From JACRAR01 sp041674385 (lineage in GTDB: Bacteria; Pseudomonadota; Gammaproteobacteria; Burkholderiales; Rhodocyclaceae): a stretch of DNA of 12,372 nt. The notes beneath the pieces are model-generated. The model did no database searches. It was not told the origin of the DNA and saw nothing but the letters and a program-made list of their open reading frames with translations. The stretch is from NCBI GenBank assembly GCA_041674385.1, contig JBAYVU010000071.1:1-12372 (forward strand). The letters are read 5' to 3'. The position numbers and the translations under genes are program-made. This document shows, piece after piece, positions 1 through 6,372 of the stretch. Every line of letters begins with the position of its first letter. The stretch's first letter is position 1.

Positions 1-36
1 CAAAGCTTTCGAATTGGATCAGGCAACTGCTTGAGT

Positions 37-66
37 TTGACCGTTATGAAATGAAGCGAGTATCAT
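37..66 (+). promoter_or_regulatory. Promoter of the tRNA-Ser gene
   Basis: A -35-like TTGACC (37-42) and a -10-like TATCAT (61-66) are separated by 18 bp, and the mature tRNA starts 10 bp after the -10. This is close to a sigma-70 promoter and suggests the tRNA is transcribed alone. A GAAGCG/CGCTTC inverted pair (53-58 and 71-76) overlaps the start region; its meaning is unknown. Confidence 0.6.
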
Positions 67-76
67 CGCACGCTTC

Positions 77-169
77 GGAGACGTGGCCGAGTGGTCGAAG
101 GCACTCCCCTGCTAAGGGAGCATCCGGTCAAAAACTGGATCCAGGGTTCGAATCCCTGCGTCTCCGCCA
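77..169 (+). tRNA. tRNA-Ser (anticodon GCU)
   Basis: The full cloverleaf can be folded by eye. The acceptor stem GGAGACG (77-83) pairs with CGTCTCC (159-165), with discriminator G166 and an encoded CCA (167-169). The anticodon stem CTCCC/GGGAG (104-108, 116-120) holds the loop CTGCTAA with anticodon GCT at 111-113, which reads AGC/AGU serine codons. The long variable arm (about 123-139, six pairs with one G-U) is the hallmark of a class II serine tRNA. The T arm is CAGGG/CCCTG with loop TTCGAAT. tRNA 3' ends are frequent integration sites for tyrosine-recombinase elements, and replication genes start about 300 bp downstream. No second copy of the tRNA 3' end was found in the window, so an attachment site is not proven. 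Confidence 0.97.
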
Positions 170-177
170 GTAACACT

Positions 178-213
178 AAACCCGCACAGATAATGCGTCT
201 TGCGGGTTTTTTT
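178..213 (+). terminator. Rho-independent terminator after tRNA-Ser
   Basis: CCCGCA (181-186) pairs with TGCGGG (201-206), extended by AAA/TTT, and is followed by seven T residues (207-213). It lies 9 bp after the tRNA CCA end and ends the tRNA transcript. Confidence 0.88.
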
Positions 214-326
214 ATTTATCTGTCGTTTACCTCGTTCCTCCGTTGACCTCTGTATTTTCTGTTGGCATTGGGGCGCCAATGGGACAACAGCACACCATGA
301 CAGCCCCTGGGAAAATGGCGGTTTAA

Positions 327-344
327 ACGCGTTTTTCCGCGCGC
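327..344 (+). repeat. Repeated cis element, copy 1 (upstream of repA operon)
   Basis: The core GTTTTTCCGCGCGC (331-344) is identical to copies at 3960-3973 and 7262-7275. Here it is preceded by ACGC, forming ACGCGT, where the other copies have ACATGT. It lies 135 bp upstream of the GTG start at 480. The function is unknown. It could be an operator, a nucleoid-protein site or a recombination site. Confidence 0.75.
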
Positions 345-374
345 CTAGCTGATCCTCTGGGATCACAATCTAGG
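344..374. promoter_or_regulatory. Nested inverted repeat next to cis element copy 1
   Basis: Outer arms CCTAG (344-348) and CTAGG (370-374) enclose inner arms GATCC (351-355) and GGATC (360-364) around a 4-nt loop. It abuts the repeated 14-bp element. It lacks a T run, so a regulatory or protein-binding role is more likely than termination, but this is an inference. Confidence 0.4.
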
Positions 375-479
375 CATGTTCTATTTATCTCCAGTTGTCT
401 GTATTTTTGGGGCGCTTCTCGTTGCGGCACAGGTCGACGCGCGTGACGAGGGAGAGCTACTGGCTGTTGGGATCAAAAA

Positions 480-809
480 GTGAACGATCCGATCTCCATC
501 CAGAAGCAATTAATTGAGCAACTGCACCTGAAGTATGGGCGCCTTGTGCTCAGCTTTGGTGAGGCGGCACTTGAGGTTGGCTTCAAAAGCGAAAAAGCAG
601 GCTTCCTAGCGCGAAACAGAGGGAAGTTCCCTTTGGCGGTCTTTGACAGGGCTGGGCGTCTAGCAGTGACTCTCGCGGAAGTGGCTCGGTACAGCGCTAC
701 TGGTGTCCCTGCAGCACCCGTTTCATCGACTGGACTGAAGCGTCGTCCGGGCAGGCCGACGAAAGCAGAGCAACTTGCTCGCGCTGCCGCTGCGGCGACC
801 CAACAGTAA
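480..809 (+). CDS. Small putative DNA-binding regulator upstream of RepA
   Basis: The protein has 109 residues and starts at GTG 480, the only usable start after the in-frame stop at 444-446; the ribosome-binding site is weak. Residues 10-70 have the look of a compact excisionase/PrtN-like helix-turn-helix: a short helix with a YGRLVLS turn, an EAALEVGF helix, a GKFPL segment and a closing LAEVARY helix. The C-terminal tail holds an AT-hook-like core (RRPGRPTK, about residues 88-95) followed by an alanine-rich end. Its TAA stop overlaps the repA start as TAATG, so the two are almost certainly translated together. A role in controlling repA or in helping assemble the origin complex is inferred. 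The exact family is not recognised; the DNA-binding assignment rests on pattern and context. Confidence 0.7.
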   Translation: MNDPISIQKQLIEQLHLKYGRLVLSFGEAALEVGFKSEKAGFLARNRGKFPLAVFDRAGRLAVTLAEVARYSATGVPAAPVSSTGLKRRPGRPTKAEQLARAAAAATQQ

Positions 810-1843
810 TGGACCATTACCCCCGCCATGATTTGGGTTTCCCCTGCCTTGATCAACAAGACGCGGAGAAGCCACCATATCTCGCCAAGCTCGAAGCCTT
901 TGTTAAGGCAAGGAAGCTGAAGGAGGAAGCTGAAGCTAAACATCCTATTTCGGTACCCGACAGGATCGGCCAAGAGCCCGATAGGTTTGTACTAAATCTG
1001 CTTGATGCGTCCCTTAAGTGCGACCAGGAAAGCATGGAGGCTCCGCTCTATTCTTTGGCGACTAATGACCTTAAGGCATTTGAGTGGGTGTCCCAAGATG
1101 GGAGGATGCGCGTGAGTGTCACACCTCCACAACCATGCGAGGGCGAAAGCAGGAAAGAAAGTGAAACTCGACTGCCTGGCCGGGCAACAATTCACGATAA
1201 GGATATTCTTATTTTCCTTGCCTCCCAAATATTGGCTCAAGATCAGAAGGGGATGGGGTTACCTAGCACACGAGTTGTGCAATTTACAGCCTATGATTTT
1301 TTGATGGCGACCAATCGTGGCACGTCAGGTAACGAATATCAGCGCATGATTTCGGCGCTTGAGCGACTTTCTCGAACCTATGTGAAGATCCAGGTGCGTA
1401 ACAGAGACAGCAACTCATGGAAAAAACGAGCCTCTGGGTTTAACTTGATTGCTGGCTGGGAAGTTATCGAACGTGGGGATGGCGATCCAAGGATGGTTGG
1501 CATAGCAGTACGTCTTTCCGAACCCTTTTTCGATGCAATTCAGGAGCGCGCGGTTTTGACTTTACATAAGGATTATTTCGGTTTGCGGCAGCCGCTTGCT
1601 CGTCGCCTCTACGAAATTGCCCGGAAGCATGTAGGTAAACAAAACTCGTGGAAGATTGGACTTGAGGCTCTTCGCGGGAAAGCCGGGAGCACATCACCAT
1701 TACGCAATTTCCGTCTTCAAGTTCGAAAAATTATTAACGAAGATACTCTACCGGAATATGGCTTGAGATTCGATGATAAGGGCATGGTTGTCTTCTATTC
1801 GAAGGCCTCGCCATTCCCAATCTCAATCTTGAAGTTGAAATGA
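809..1843 (+). CDS. repA: Replication initiator protein A (RepA, plasmid type)
   Basis: The protein has 344 residues and starts at ATG 809, overlapping the stop of the preceding gene. Residues from about 122 onward match what I know of the Replication initiator protein A family (RPA, PF10134): a DKDILIFLASQ segment, a YQRMISALERLSRTYVKI segment (about 180-195), the DYFGLRQPLARRLYEIARKH block (about 254-273), and the KIGLEAL and FRLQVRKIINEDTLP segments near the end. Such proteins carry winged-helix DNA-binding folds and bind iterons to open the origin. The N-terminal 120 residues are less typical and partly charged. Five iteron-like repeats begin 26 bp after the stop, the expected partner site. 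Function as a replication initiator is well supported; dependence on those repeats is inferred. Confidence 0.9.
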   Translation: MDHYPRHDLGFPCLDQQDAEKPPYLAKLEAFVKARKLKEEAEAKHPISVPDRIGQEPDRFVLNLLDASLKCDQESMEAPLYSLATNDLKAFEWVSQDGRMRVSVTPPQPCEGESRKESETRLPGRATIHDKDILIFLASQILAQDQKGMGLPSTRVVQFTAYDFLMATNRGTSGNEYQRMISALERLSRTYVKIQVRNRDSNSWKKRASGFNLIAGWEVIERGDGDPRMVGIAVRLSEPFFDAIQERAVLTLHKDYFGLRQPLARRLYEIARKHVGKQNSWKIGLEALRGKAGSTSPLRNFRLQVRKIINEDTLPEYGLRFDDKGMVVFYSKASPFPISILKLK

Positions 1844-1860
1844 CTTGCAAGAAGCAAGTC
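1842..1860 (+). terminator. Hairpin at the end of repA
   Basis: GACTTGC (1842-1848) and GCAAGTC (1854-1860) form a perfect 7-bp stem with a 5-nt loop that overlaps the repA stop codon. Only a weak T-rich stretch follows, so it is either a weak terminator or an mRNA-stabilising hairpin that keeps transcription out of the iterons. Confidence 0.45.
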
Positions 1861-1868
1861 TTGAGTTC

Positions 1869-1978
1869 TCGTGGTTTTAAGTGCGCATCATCGTGGTTTC
1901 GTGTGCACTTTGTCGTGGCTTTGGGTGCTTATCTGTCGTCATTTTGAGTGCATGCAATTTCGTGGTTTTGTGTGCGCC
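1869..1978 (+). repeat. Five iteron-like repeats, probable RepA-binding origin
   Basis: Five direct copies of a 19-bp unit, consensus TCGTGGTTTTnnGTGCGCA, begin at 1869, 1891, 1913, 1936 and 1960. Spacings are 22, 22, 23 and 24 bp, about two helical turns, so the copies sit on one face of the DNA. Copies 1, 2 and 5 are the best matches. Copy 3 has GGCTTT and copy 4 has CATTTT in the middle. Placement directly after repA, with a spacing of two turns, is the standard design of an iteron origin. A CG palindrome and an AT-rich segment follow. I see no perfect DnaA box. Confidence 0.82.
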
Positions 1979-2020
1979 ACCTACCTGGAAACCATTGCCA
2001 GGCAAAGACTTCAAAAAGTG

Positions 2021-2040
2021 TAACACGCGCGCGCGTGTTA
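2021..2040. repeat. 20-bp perfect palindrome with alternating CG core
   Basis: The 20 bases TAACACGCGC and GCGCGTGTTA form a perfect palindrome. Its inner 16 bases alternate purine and pyrimidine, a sequence able to adopt Z-DNA or a cruciform under supercoiling. It lies 43 bp after the last iteron and 96 bp before the adhesin start. It could be part of the origin or an operator of the adhesin gene. Confidence 0.7.
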
Positions 2041-2064
2041 ACTCTTAACTAATAATATTAACGC
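2036..2064. other. AT-rich segment, candidate unwinding element
   Basis: Directly after the CG palindrome is a run made almost wholly of A and T (TTAACTCTTAACTAATAATA and onward). AT-rich DNA next to iterons often serves as the site of duplex opening. It could equally hold the adhesin promoter, since the TAATAATATTAA part contains -10-like sequences. No choice can be made from sequence alone. Confidence 0.4.
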
Positions 2065-2135
2065 GTTCCCATAGGCTTGCCACTGAAACGCTTGCTTTGA
2101 GTGTTTCATTTCCAACTTTTTAAGGGAACAGAGTT

Positions 2136-3878
2136 ATGAGATCAAGATTTATAGCAGTGACAGCTTTAGCTATTGTCAGCAGCGCAGTTCATGCTTTTGG
2201 ACTTGACGGCGGCGATGACAAGGGTGTGGCCAGTGCCATCGTCGTTGGAACAGGCGCAGCAACCACCAACACCGGCAGCAACAGCGTAGTGATCGGCACT
2301 TCCGCTGGAGGTAGCAAGAACAGCGTGTCGATCGGAAACGGCGCCAACGCCAGTTACAGCTATGGCGCTGGAACTGGCAACGGCACCGCAGTCGGCAACG
2401 CCGCTAAAACCGGCGAAGGCGTGGCAGTCGGCGACGGGGCTGATTCGTCGCTTGGAACCACGGCTACTGCCGTAGGTGTCGGCGCAACTGCTTCATCCTT
2501 GGACGGTGTGGCCCTTGGCACAGGTGCCAACGTTCAGGCCGCAGCGACCAATTCAGTTGCGCTGGGCGCGAGCTCGCAAGCGACTGCACCCAACACTGTG
2601 AGCGTTGGCTATACCGGCGGTGAGCGGAAGATTGTTAACGTGGCCACAGGAACTGCAGGTACCGATGCTGTCAATAAGGCTCAACTCGACGCCGCGATCG
2701 CCGGCGTCTCTGGGGGAACCACCGATGCAACGGCCAGGGCGGCAGCGGCTACTGCGCAGACCACGGCCAACAGTGCATCAACAGCGGCGGCAACGGCACA
2801 ATCAACAGCCAATACCGCCAACACTAACGCCGCTGCGGCCAGCGCAGCCGCTTCGTCTGCTCAGGCTACAGCCAACACCGCCGGCACCAATGCAACGGCG
2901 GCGCTCAATTCGGTCAATGCTCTTTCGCCCAGGGTTTCAGTTCTGGAAACGACCGTCGCGAGCCAGGGAACGGCGATCTCGGCGGCACAAAGCTCGGCCG
3001 ATAGTGCCAATGCGTCGGCAGCAACCGCGGGATCTGCAGCGGCAACTGCCCAGGCCTCGGCGAACTCAGCGGCAACAGTGGCGAGTGTCGCGGACCACAA
3101 GGCCGTCATAGCCCAAAGCACAGCCGACACTGCCAGGACCGAAGCCCAGGTGGCCAATTCAGCGGCAGCTACCGCCGACAGAAAAGCCGTCGTGGCGCAG
3201 GCCTCGGCCGATGCGGCCGGCTCAAACGCGACCACAGCGCTGAATTCAATCGCTTCCCTTACTCCCAGGGTTTCCACTCTGGAAACGACCACATCAACCC
3301 AGAGCATAGCAATCACTGCTGCACAAACGACCGCCGACGGCGCGACGGCCGCTGCTGTCGCCGCCGATCACAAGGCTGCTGCGGCCCAGTCTTCAGCGGA
3401 TACAGCTGGTTTCACGGCCGATTCGGCACTGAAACTCAGCACAAGTCTGTCTTCGACAGTAAGCACCTTGTCGACGACGCTGACCACGGTGAGCGGCCGT
3501 GTCGACACCGCGCAAGCAACGGCCGACGCTGCCGGCGCTACCGCTAGTCAGGCACTTAATCACTCCCAGCAGACTAGGGCCGCTTTAGACGATTTCATGG
3601 TCAAGACCAATGACCACTTTCGCGCAATCGACGCCAGGCTTGGCGACATGACGAAAGAGTACCGGGCAGGGATCGCCGCAAGCATGGCAGGCACGCATGC
3701 TGTTGCTTCCTCAATCCGCGGTAACAATCTCGGTCTCGGCTTGGGAACGTACGGCGGGCAAACTGCCGTAAGCGTCGGCTACGCTACGCAACTCCGCAGC
3801 GCGACCGTGTCCGCCAGCTTGGCCCATTCTGCCGGCAATACCGGCGCAGGCATCGGCTTATCTATACCGATTTTCTGA
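2136..3878 (+). CDS. Trimeric autotransporter adhesin (YadA-like)
   Basis: The protein has 580 residues, with an AAGGGA ribosome-binding site before the ATG. A signal peptide ends near AVHA (about residue 20). Residues about 30-160 form a YadA-type head with degenerate NSVxIGxGA repeats, such as NSVVIGTSA, NSVSIGNGA and NSVALGASS. A neck follows, with SVGYTGGERKIVNVA then DAVNKAQLDAA (about 158-190). The stalk (about 195-485) is an alanine-rich coiled coil. The last 75-90 residues form the four-strand YadA membrane anchor, ending in IPIF with the terminal phenylalanine usual for outer-membrane beta-barrels. Three chains together would make one barrel and a surface fibre that binds host, surface or partner cells. 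Its GC content is clearly higher than traG. Its place between the origin and the tra genes suggests it is element cargo, possibly aiding mating contact (inference). Confidence 0.93.
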   Translation: MRSRFIAVTALAIVSSAVHAFGLDGGDDKGVASAIVVGTGAATTNTGSNSVVIGTSAGGSKNSVSIGNGANASYSYGAGTGNGTAVGNAAKTGEGVAVGDGADSSLGTTATAVGVGATASSLDGVALGTGANVQAAATNSVALGASSQATAPNTVSVGYTGGERKIVNVATGTAGTDAVNKAQLDAAIAGVSGGTTDATARAAAATAQTTANSASTAAATAQSTANTANTNAAAASAAASSAQATANTAGTNATAALNSVNALSPRVSVLETTVASQGTAISAAQSSADSANASAATAGSAAATAQASANSAATVASVADHKAVIAQSTADTARTEAQVANSAAATADRKAVVAQASADAAGSNATTALNSIASLTPRVSTLETTTSTQSIAITAAQTTADGATAAAVAADHKAAAAQSSADTAGFTADSALKLSTSLSSTVSTLSTTLTTVSGRVDTAQATADAAGATASQALNHSQQTRAALDDFMVKTNDHFRAIDARLGDMTKEYRAGIAASMAGTHAVASSIRGNNLGLGLGTYGGQTAVSVGYATQLRSATVSASLAHSAGNTGAGIGLSIPIF

Positions 3879-3885
3879 CGACATC

Positions 3886-3952
3886 CCGCTCCTGTAGATG
3901 GAAGCTCCAGTCTACGGGGGCGGAATTTCAGCAGCCTTGAAATTCCTCTTTT
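3886..3952 (+). terminator. Tandem hairpin terminator after the adhesin gene
   Basis: Hairpin 1 (3886-3923) has a stem of about 13 bp between CCGCTCCTGTAGA and TCTACGGGGGCGG with two G-U pairs, topped by TGGA/TCCA around a 3-nt loop. Hairpin 2 pairs GAATTTC (3923-3929) with GAAATTC (3939-3945) and is followed by CTCTTTT. Together they should stop the adhesin transcript before the traN operon. Confidence 0.8.
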
Positions 3953-3954
3953 AA

Positions 3955-3973
3955 CACATGTTTTTCCGCGCGC
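3955..3973 (+). repeat. Repeated cis element, copy 2 (upstream of traN operon)
   Basis: CACATGTTTTTCCGCGCGC is identical over 19 bp to copy 3 at 7257-7275, and its last 14 bp also match copy 1. It lies just after the adhesin terminator and 52 bp before the ATG at 4026, so it falls in the promoter or 5' leader of the traN operon. Confidence 0.8.
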
Positions 3974-4025
3974 CATCAACTGCGCACATACGTACCATTT
4001 AATCTTCCCCAAAGGAGTAAATGTA

Positions 4026-4241
4026 ATGATGAATTTGCATTCGGATCTAGTTCAATTCACCGTGAAATTCCGGTGGTCTACCCTGGCTTTCTGGATTTGC
4101 TTCTGGATTTGTTTTGGGATTCTGACCCTCCAGAACAAGCGCTGGCTGGAGCTTAAGCGGTTGCGGCTGATCCAATTGGCCACGTCGGTGAAACGCAGGA
4201 TCTGCTCAAAAATGCTGAATAATAAAGCGACAAGAGGATAA
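4026..4241 (+). CDS. Small single-span membrane protein ahead of traN
   Basis: The protein has 71 residues. A good ribosome-binding site (AAAGGAG) lies 8 nt before ATG 4026, and a second ATG follows at 4029. One hydrophobic segment rich in Trp, Phe, Cys and Ile (about residues 18-36) is followed by a strongly basic tail of about 35 residues with many Lys and Arg, predicting an inner-membrane protein with a cytoplasmic C terminus. The stop at 4239-4241 is 3 nt before the proposed traN start, so the two form an operon and may be translationally coupled. No family is recognised. A leader or accessory role in TraN synthesis is possible, but nothing in the sequence shows it. Confidence 0.65.
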   Translation: MMNLHSDLVQFTVKFRWSTLAFWICFWICFGILTLQNKRWLELKRLRLIQLATSVKRRICSKMLNNKATRG

Positions 4242-4247
4242 CCCCTG
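4234..4247 (+). promoter_or_regulatory. Ribosome-binding site and CTG start of traN
   Basis: AGAGG is followed 7 nt later by CTG (4245-4247), while the upstream stop TAA is at 4239-4241. Translation from CTG would give MNSSRAARFAVLAA and onward, a complete signal peptide. The next start-like codon, TTG 4278, has no purine-rich site before it and removes the positively charged end. Confidence 0.5.
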
Positions 4248-6353
4248 AACTCCAGTCGGGCGGCCAGATTTGCCGTCTTGGCCGCATCAATTGCTGCAAT
4301 GCGTCCCATTTGGGCGCAGGCTCCAGATTATTCCGGAGATATGGCGGCAGCGAAGTCGTTCATGTCTGGCTTCGCAACCTCGGCTGTGCCAGACGTACAG
4401 CGTCAAATGTTTGGAAACGTCGATCTCAGCAATGTCGCCAAGCTGGGGATCTCTGGGGCATCGGTCCAATCCCATAACACCGCAAACACCACGGCAATCA
4501 ATGAATGTGTAGCCGCGGCCAAAAACAACTTCCCTGGTTACACAGATCAGCAGAAGCTCACCTGCCACGCGATCATTACCGCTGCCAACATCACCTACAC
4601 GCCGAACCCCTATCTCGACGCGACCGATCCGCAAAACTTGCGAGCGACCGGTACAACCTCCAACTTGCTTACCGTTCAAAAACAACAGATCCAAGCCGCT
4701 CGGAGCGGTGCCATCACCAGTCCGACCAATTTTTCGACATCTTCCACAAGCTGCACGCCGACAACAACAGTAGTTCCTGCGGTAACCAGGCTTGATTATT
4801 GTCGCGCTGAGAAGGCAGTTACTGCATCAACGTGCAATACAACAATCTCAGCAACGGTGACCTATGGCACAGTTACGACAAGCGAGGATCTCACTGGCTG
4901 TGCATCTCAAATGACGAATCCCTCTTGCGTGGCAGGCGGGTCGAGTTGCCTGCAAACGACCGACGTCGATACCGGGACAAAGGACTCATCCGGAAATCCA
5001 ATCATCCAGCAGGTATGCACACTAAAAAGCTATGGATACGATTGCTGGGACGTTGGGGGACCGTGGGATTACACTCAATGCAACAATCTTGACCTGACCT
5101 GCGCGAGAACAGGGAAGACAACTCCTACACAACTCGTTTCAGGGAATCCCGTATGGGAGGATGTCGAATACTCCTGCGTGATGACGCCGGCGACCGCGCA
5201 ATCAACTTCTGGATGCCAAACTTCTATTTGCGTAGGCGGCACCTGTTTCGATGCGACACCCCAAGCCAGCACCGATTTCGGACAGGCGGCGGTAGGGATG
5301 GAAATCCTCCGCGAAAGCGGGGTGTACGCGAATGGCGTCGATCAGAATAACTTGCACATCTTTACCGGAATAGCGAACGGCTGCACACGTCCGACAGGCC
5401 CGGGCATCGGGTCGAACTGCTGCCAGGCAAGCGGCGGAGCGCTGAAGACAAACCGAGACATACTTCCGTCGATCGCCTGGCAGGCAGTAGGCAGTGCAGT
5501 GATAGCGACCGGACAGTATGGACGCCAGCAGGCGTCGAACTACATGTACGACTTCATGTTCCACAGTGGTAATGACTGGATGATCGAGAAGGCGTTTGAG
5601 GCAATGTCGTCAGGGGCATGGGACCGCTCAGCAGGCTTTAATATGTCGCTCTCAACCTACGGCTTCAGCATAGAAATTGGAGGCGCCGCATCTGGTTCAG
5701 TTGGCTCCGTCATCAATAGCGCTGCGAACACTTTCTTACCTAACGGGGCGAGCGACGTAGTAAAAGAGCTCAGCAGCATCTACAGCGATGCCACGATGAC
5801 AACTACCACGACATTCGCAGGAACGGAACTGACCTTTTCCTTCAATCCATATGCTATGGCAGCGATGGTCGCGATCCAAGTGATTGCCGGCTTATTCACT
5901 TGCACGCAAGACGAACACATGCTATCGGCGCGACGTGGCGGCGATCTGTGCATGAAGCTGGGCGAGGGATGCTCAAAGCGATTGCCCTGGCCGCTTAAGA
6001 CGTGCATCCAGGTTACGGAGACCTGGTGCTGCTGGAATTCTCAATTGGCGAAAATTATCGCGGAGCAGGGCGGGGCACAACTTGGCGGGGGTGCTAGATG
6101 CGGCGGCTTCACGCCGCAGGAACTTGCTCAAATCGATTTCTCGAAGATCAATTTTTCCGGGCTCATAAGCCAGATGGTAAAAAACGCCTCAACTCCAGAC
6201 GCCATCTACAATGCCTCGACAGTCGCCCAAGCGAGCAATCGCGCGAGGCAAGGCCAAAGTGCAATCACGCCAACAGGGGTTGGATCTGCCGTAAGCAGCC
6301 CAGCACTACAATCCTATGTGCAGGGCCTTATACAGGGGATGCAAGCAAAATAG
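4245..6353 (+). CDS. traN: TraN-type mating-pair stabilisation protein (F-type conjugation)
   Basis: This is a large cysteine-rich exported protein of about 702 residues. The C-terminal block matches the TraN family: GGDLCMKLGEGCSKRL, then TCIQVTETWCCWNSQLAKII, EQGGAQLGGG, and CGGFTPQELAQIDFSKINF. TraN sits in the outer membrane of the donor and stabilises mating pairs by contacting the recipient surface. The more divergent Cys-rich middle (about residues 150-410) is where recipient specificity would be expected. I place the start at CTG 4245 rather than TTG 4278, because AGAGG lies 7 nt upstream and the longer product has a fuller signal peptide with arginines, a hydrophobic core and a WAQA cleavage site. 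No ATG start fits. It forms an operon with the 71-residue gene and converges on the lipoprotein gene 4 bp away. Confidence 0.88.
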   Translation: MNSSRAARFAVLAASIAAMRPIWAQAPDYSGDMAAAKSFMSGFATSAVPDVQRQMFGNVDLSNVAKLGISGASVQSHNTANTTAINECVAAAKNNFPGYTDQQKLTCHAIITAANITYTPNPYLDATDPQNLRATGTTSNLLTVQKQQIQAARSGAITSPTNFSTSSTSCTPTTTVVPAVTRLDYCRAEKAVTASTCNTTISATVTYGTVTTSEDLTGCASQMTNPSCVAGGSSCLQTTDVDTGTKDSSGNPIIQQVCTLKSYGYDCWDVGGPWDYTQCNNLDLTCARTGKTTPTQLVSGNPVWEDVEYSCVMTPATAQSTSGCQTSICVGGTCFDATPQASTDFGQAAVGMEILRESGVYANGVDQNNLHIFTGIANGCTRPTGPGIGSNCCQASGGALKTNRDILPSIAWQAVGSAVIATGQYGRQQASNYMYDFMFHSGNDWMIEKAFEAMSSGAWDRSAGFNMSLSTYGFSIEIGGAASGSVGSVINSAANTFLPNGASDVVKELSSIYSDATMTTTTTFAGTELTFSFNPYAMAAMVAIQVIAGLFTCTQDEHMLSARRGGDLCMKLGEGCSKRLPWPLKTCIQVTETWCCWNSQLAKIIAEQGGAQLGGGARCGGFTPQELAQIDFSKINFSGLISQMVKNASTPDAIYNASTVAQASNRARQGQSAITPTGVGSAVSSPALQSYVQGLIQGMQAK

Positions 6354-6355
6354 CT

Positions 6356-6372
6356 GATTACCTGATGTAATC
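6356..6372. terminator. Short hairpin between converging traN and lipoprotein genes
   Basis: GATTAC and GTAATC flank a 5-nt loop immediately after the traN stop, overlapping the end of the opposing gene. The stem is only 6 bp with no long T run, so any termination activity would be weak and possibly bidirectional. Confidence 0.3.

Larger units (their letters stand above)
214..479. other. Intergenic control region before the replication operon
   Basis: No gene is supported here. The stretch contains a small inverted repeat CATTGG/CCAATG with a 4-nt loop (about 267-282), copy 1 of the repeated 14-bp element (331-344) and a nested inverted repeat directly after it (344-374). No clean -35/-10 pair stands out. 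The spacing of about 135 bp between the 14-bp element and the first start codon leaves room for a promoter and a leader. It may also contain the left junction of an element integrated at the tRNA gene. Confidence 0.5.

Noticed and set aside
112..366. Minus-strand open frame of 84 codons ending in a GDAGIRTLDPVF-like peptide
   Set aside because: This is the well-known false product of reading a serine tRNA gene in reverse; it overlaps the tRNA and its terminator.
473..973. Minus-strand open frame of 166 codons
   Set aside because: It lies antisense to the two coupled replication genes, which have better protein character and a TAATG junction.
216..1939. 11-bp match TTATCTGTCGT at 216-226 and 1929-1939, as an iteron copy before repA
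   Set aside because: Matches of this length are expected by chance in 12 kb, and the rest of the iteron consensus is absent at 216.
1869..1978. CRISPR array
   Set aside because: Repeats are degenerate, the spacing leaves only 3-5 bp between units, and no cas genes are present; an iteron array fits better.
2605..3316. Two long alternative frames inside the adhesin (168 codons plus strand, 151 codons minus strand)
   Set aside because: Low-complexity by-products of the GC-rich, alanine-rich stalk repeats.
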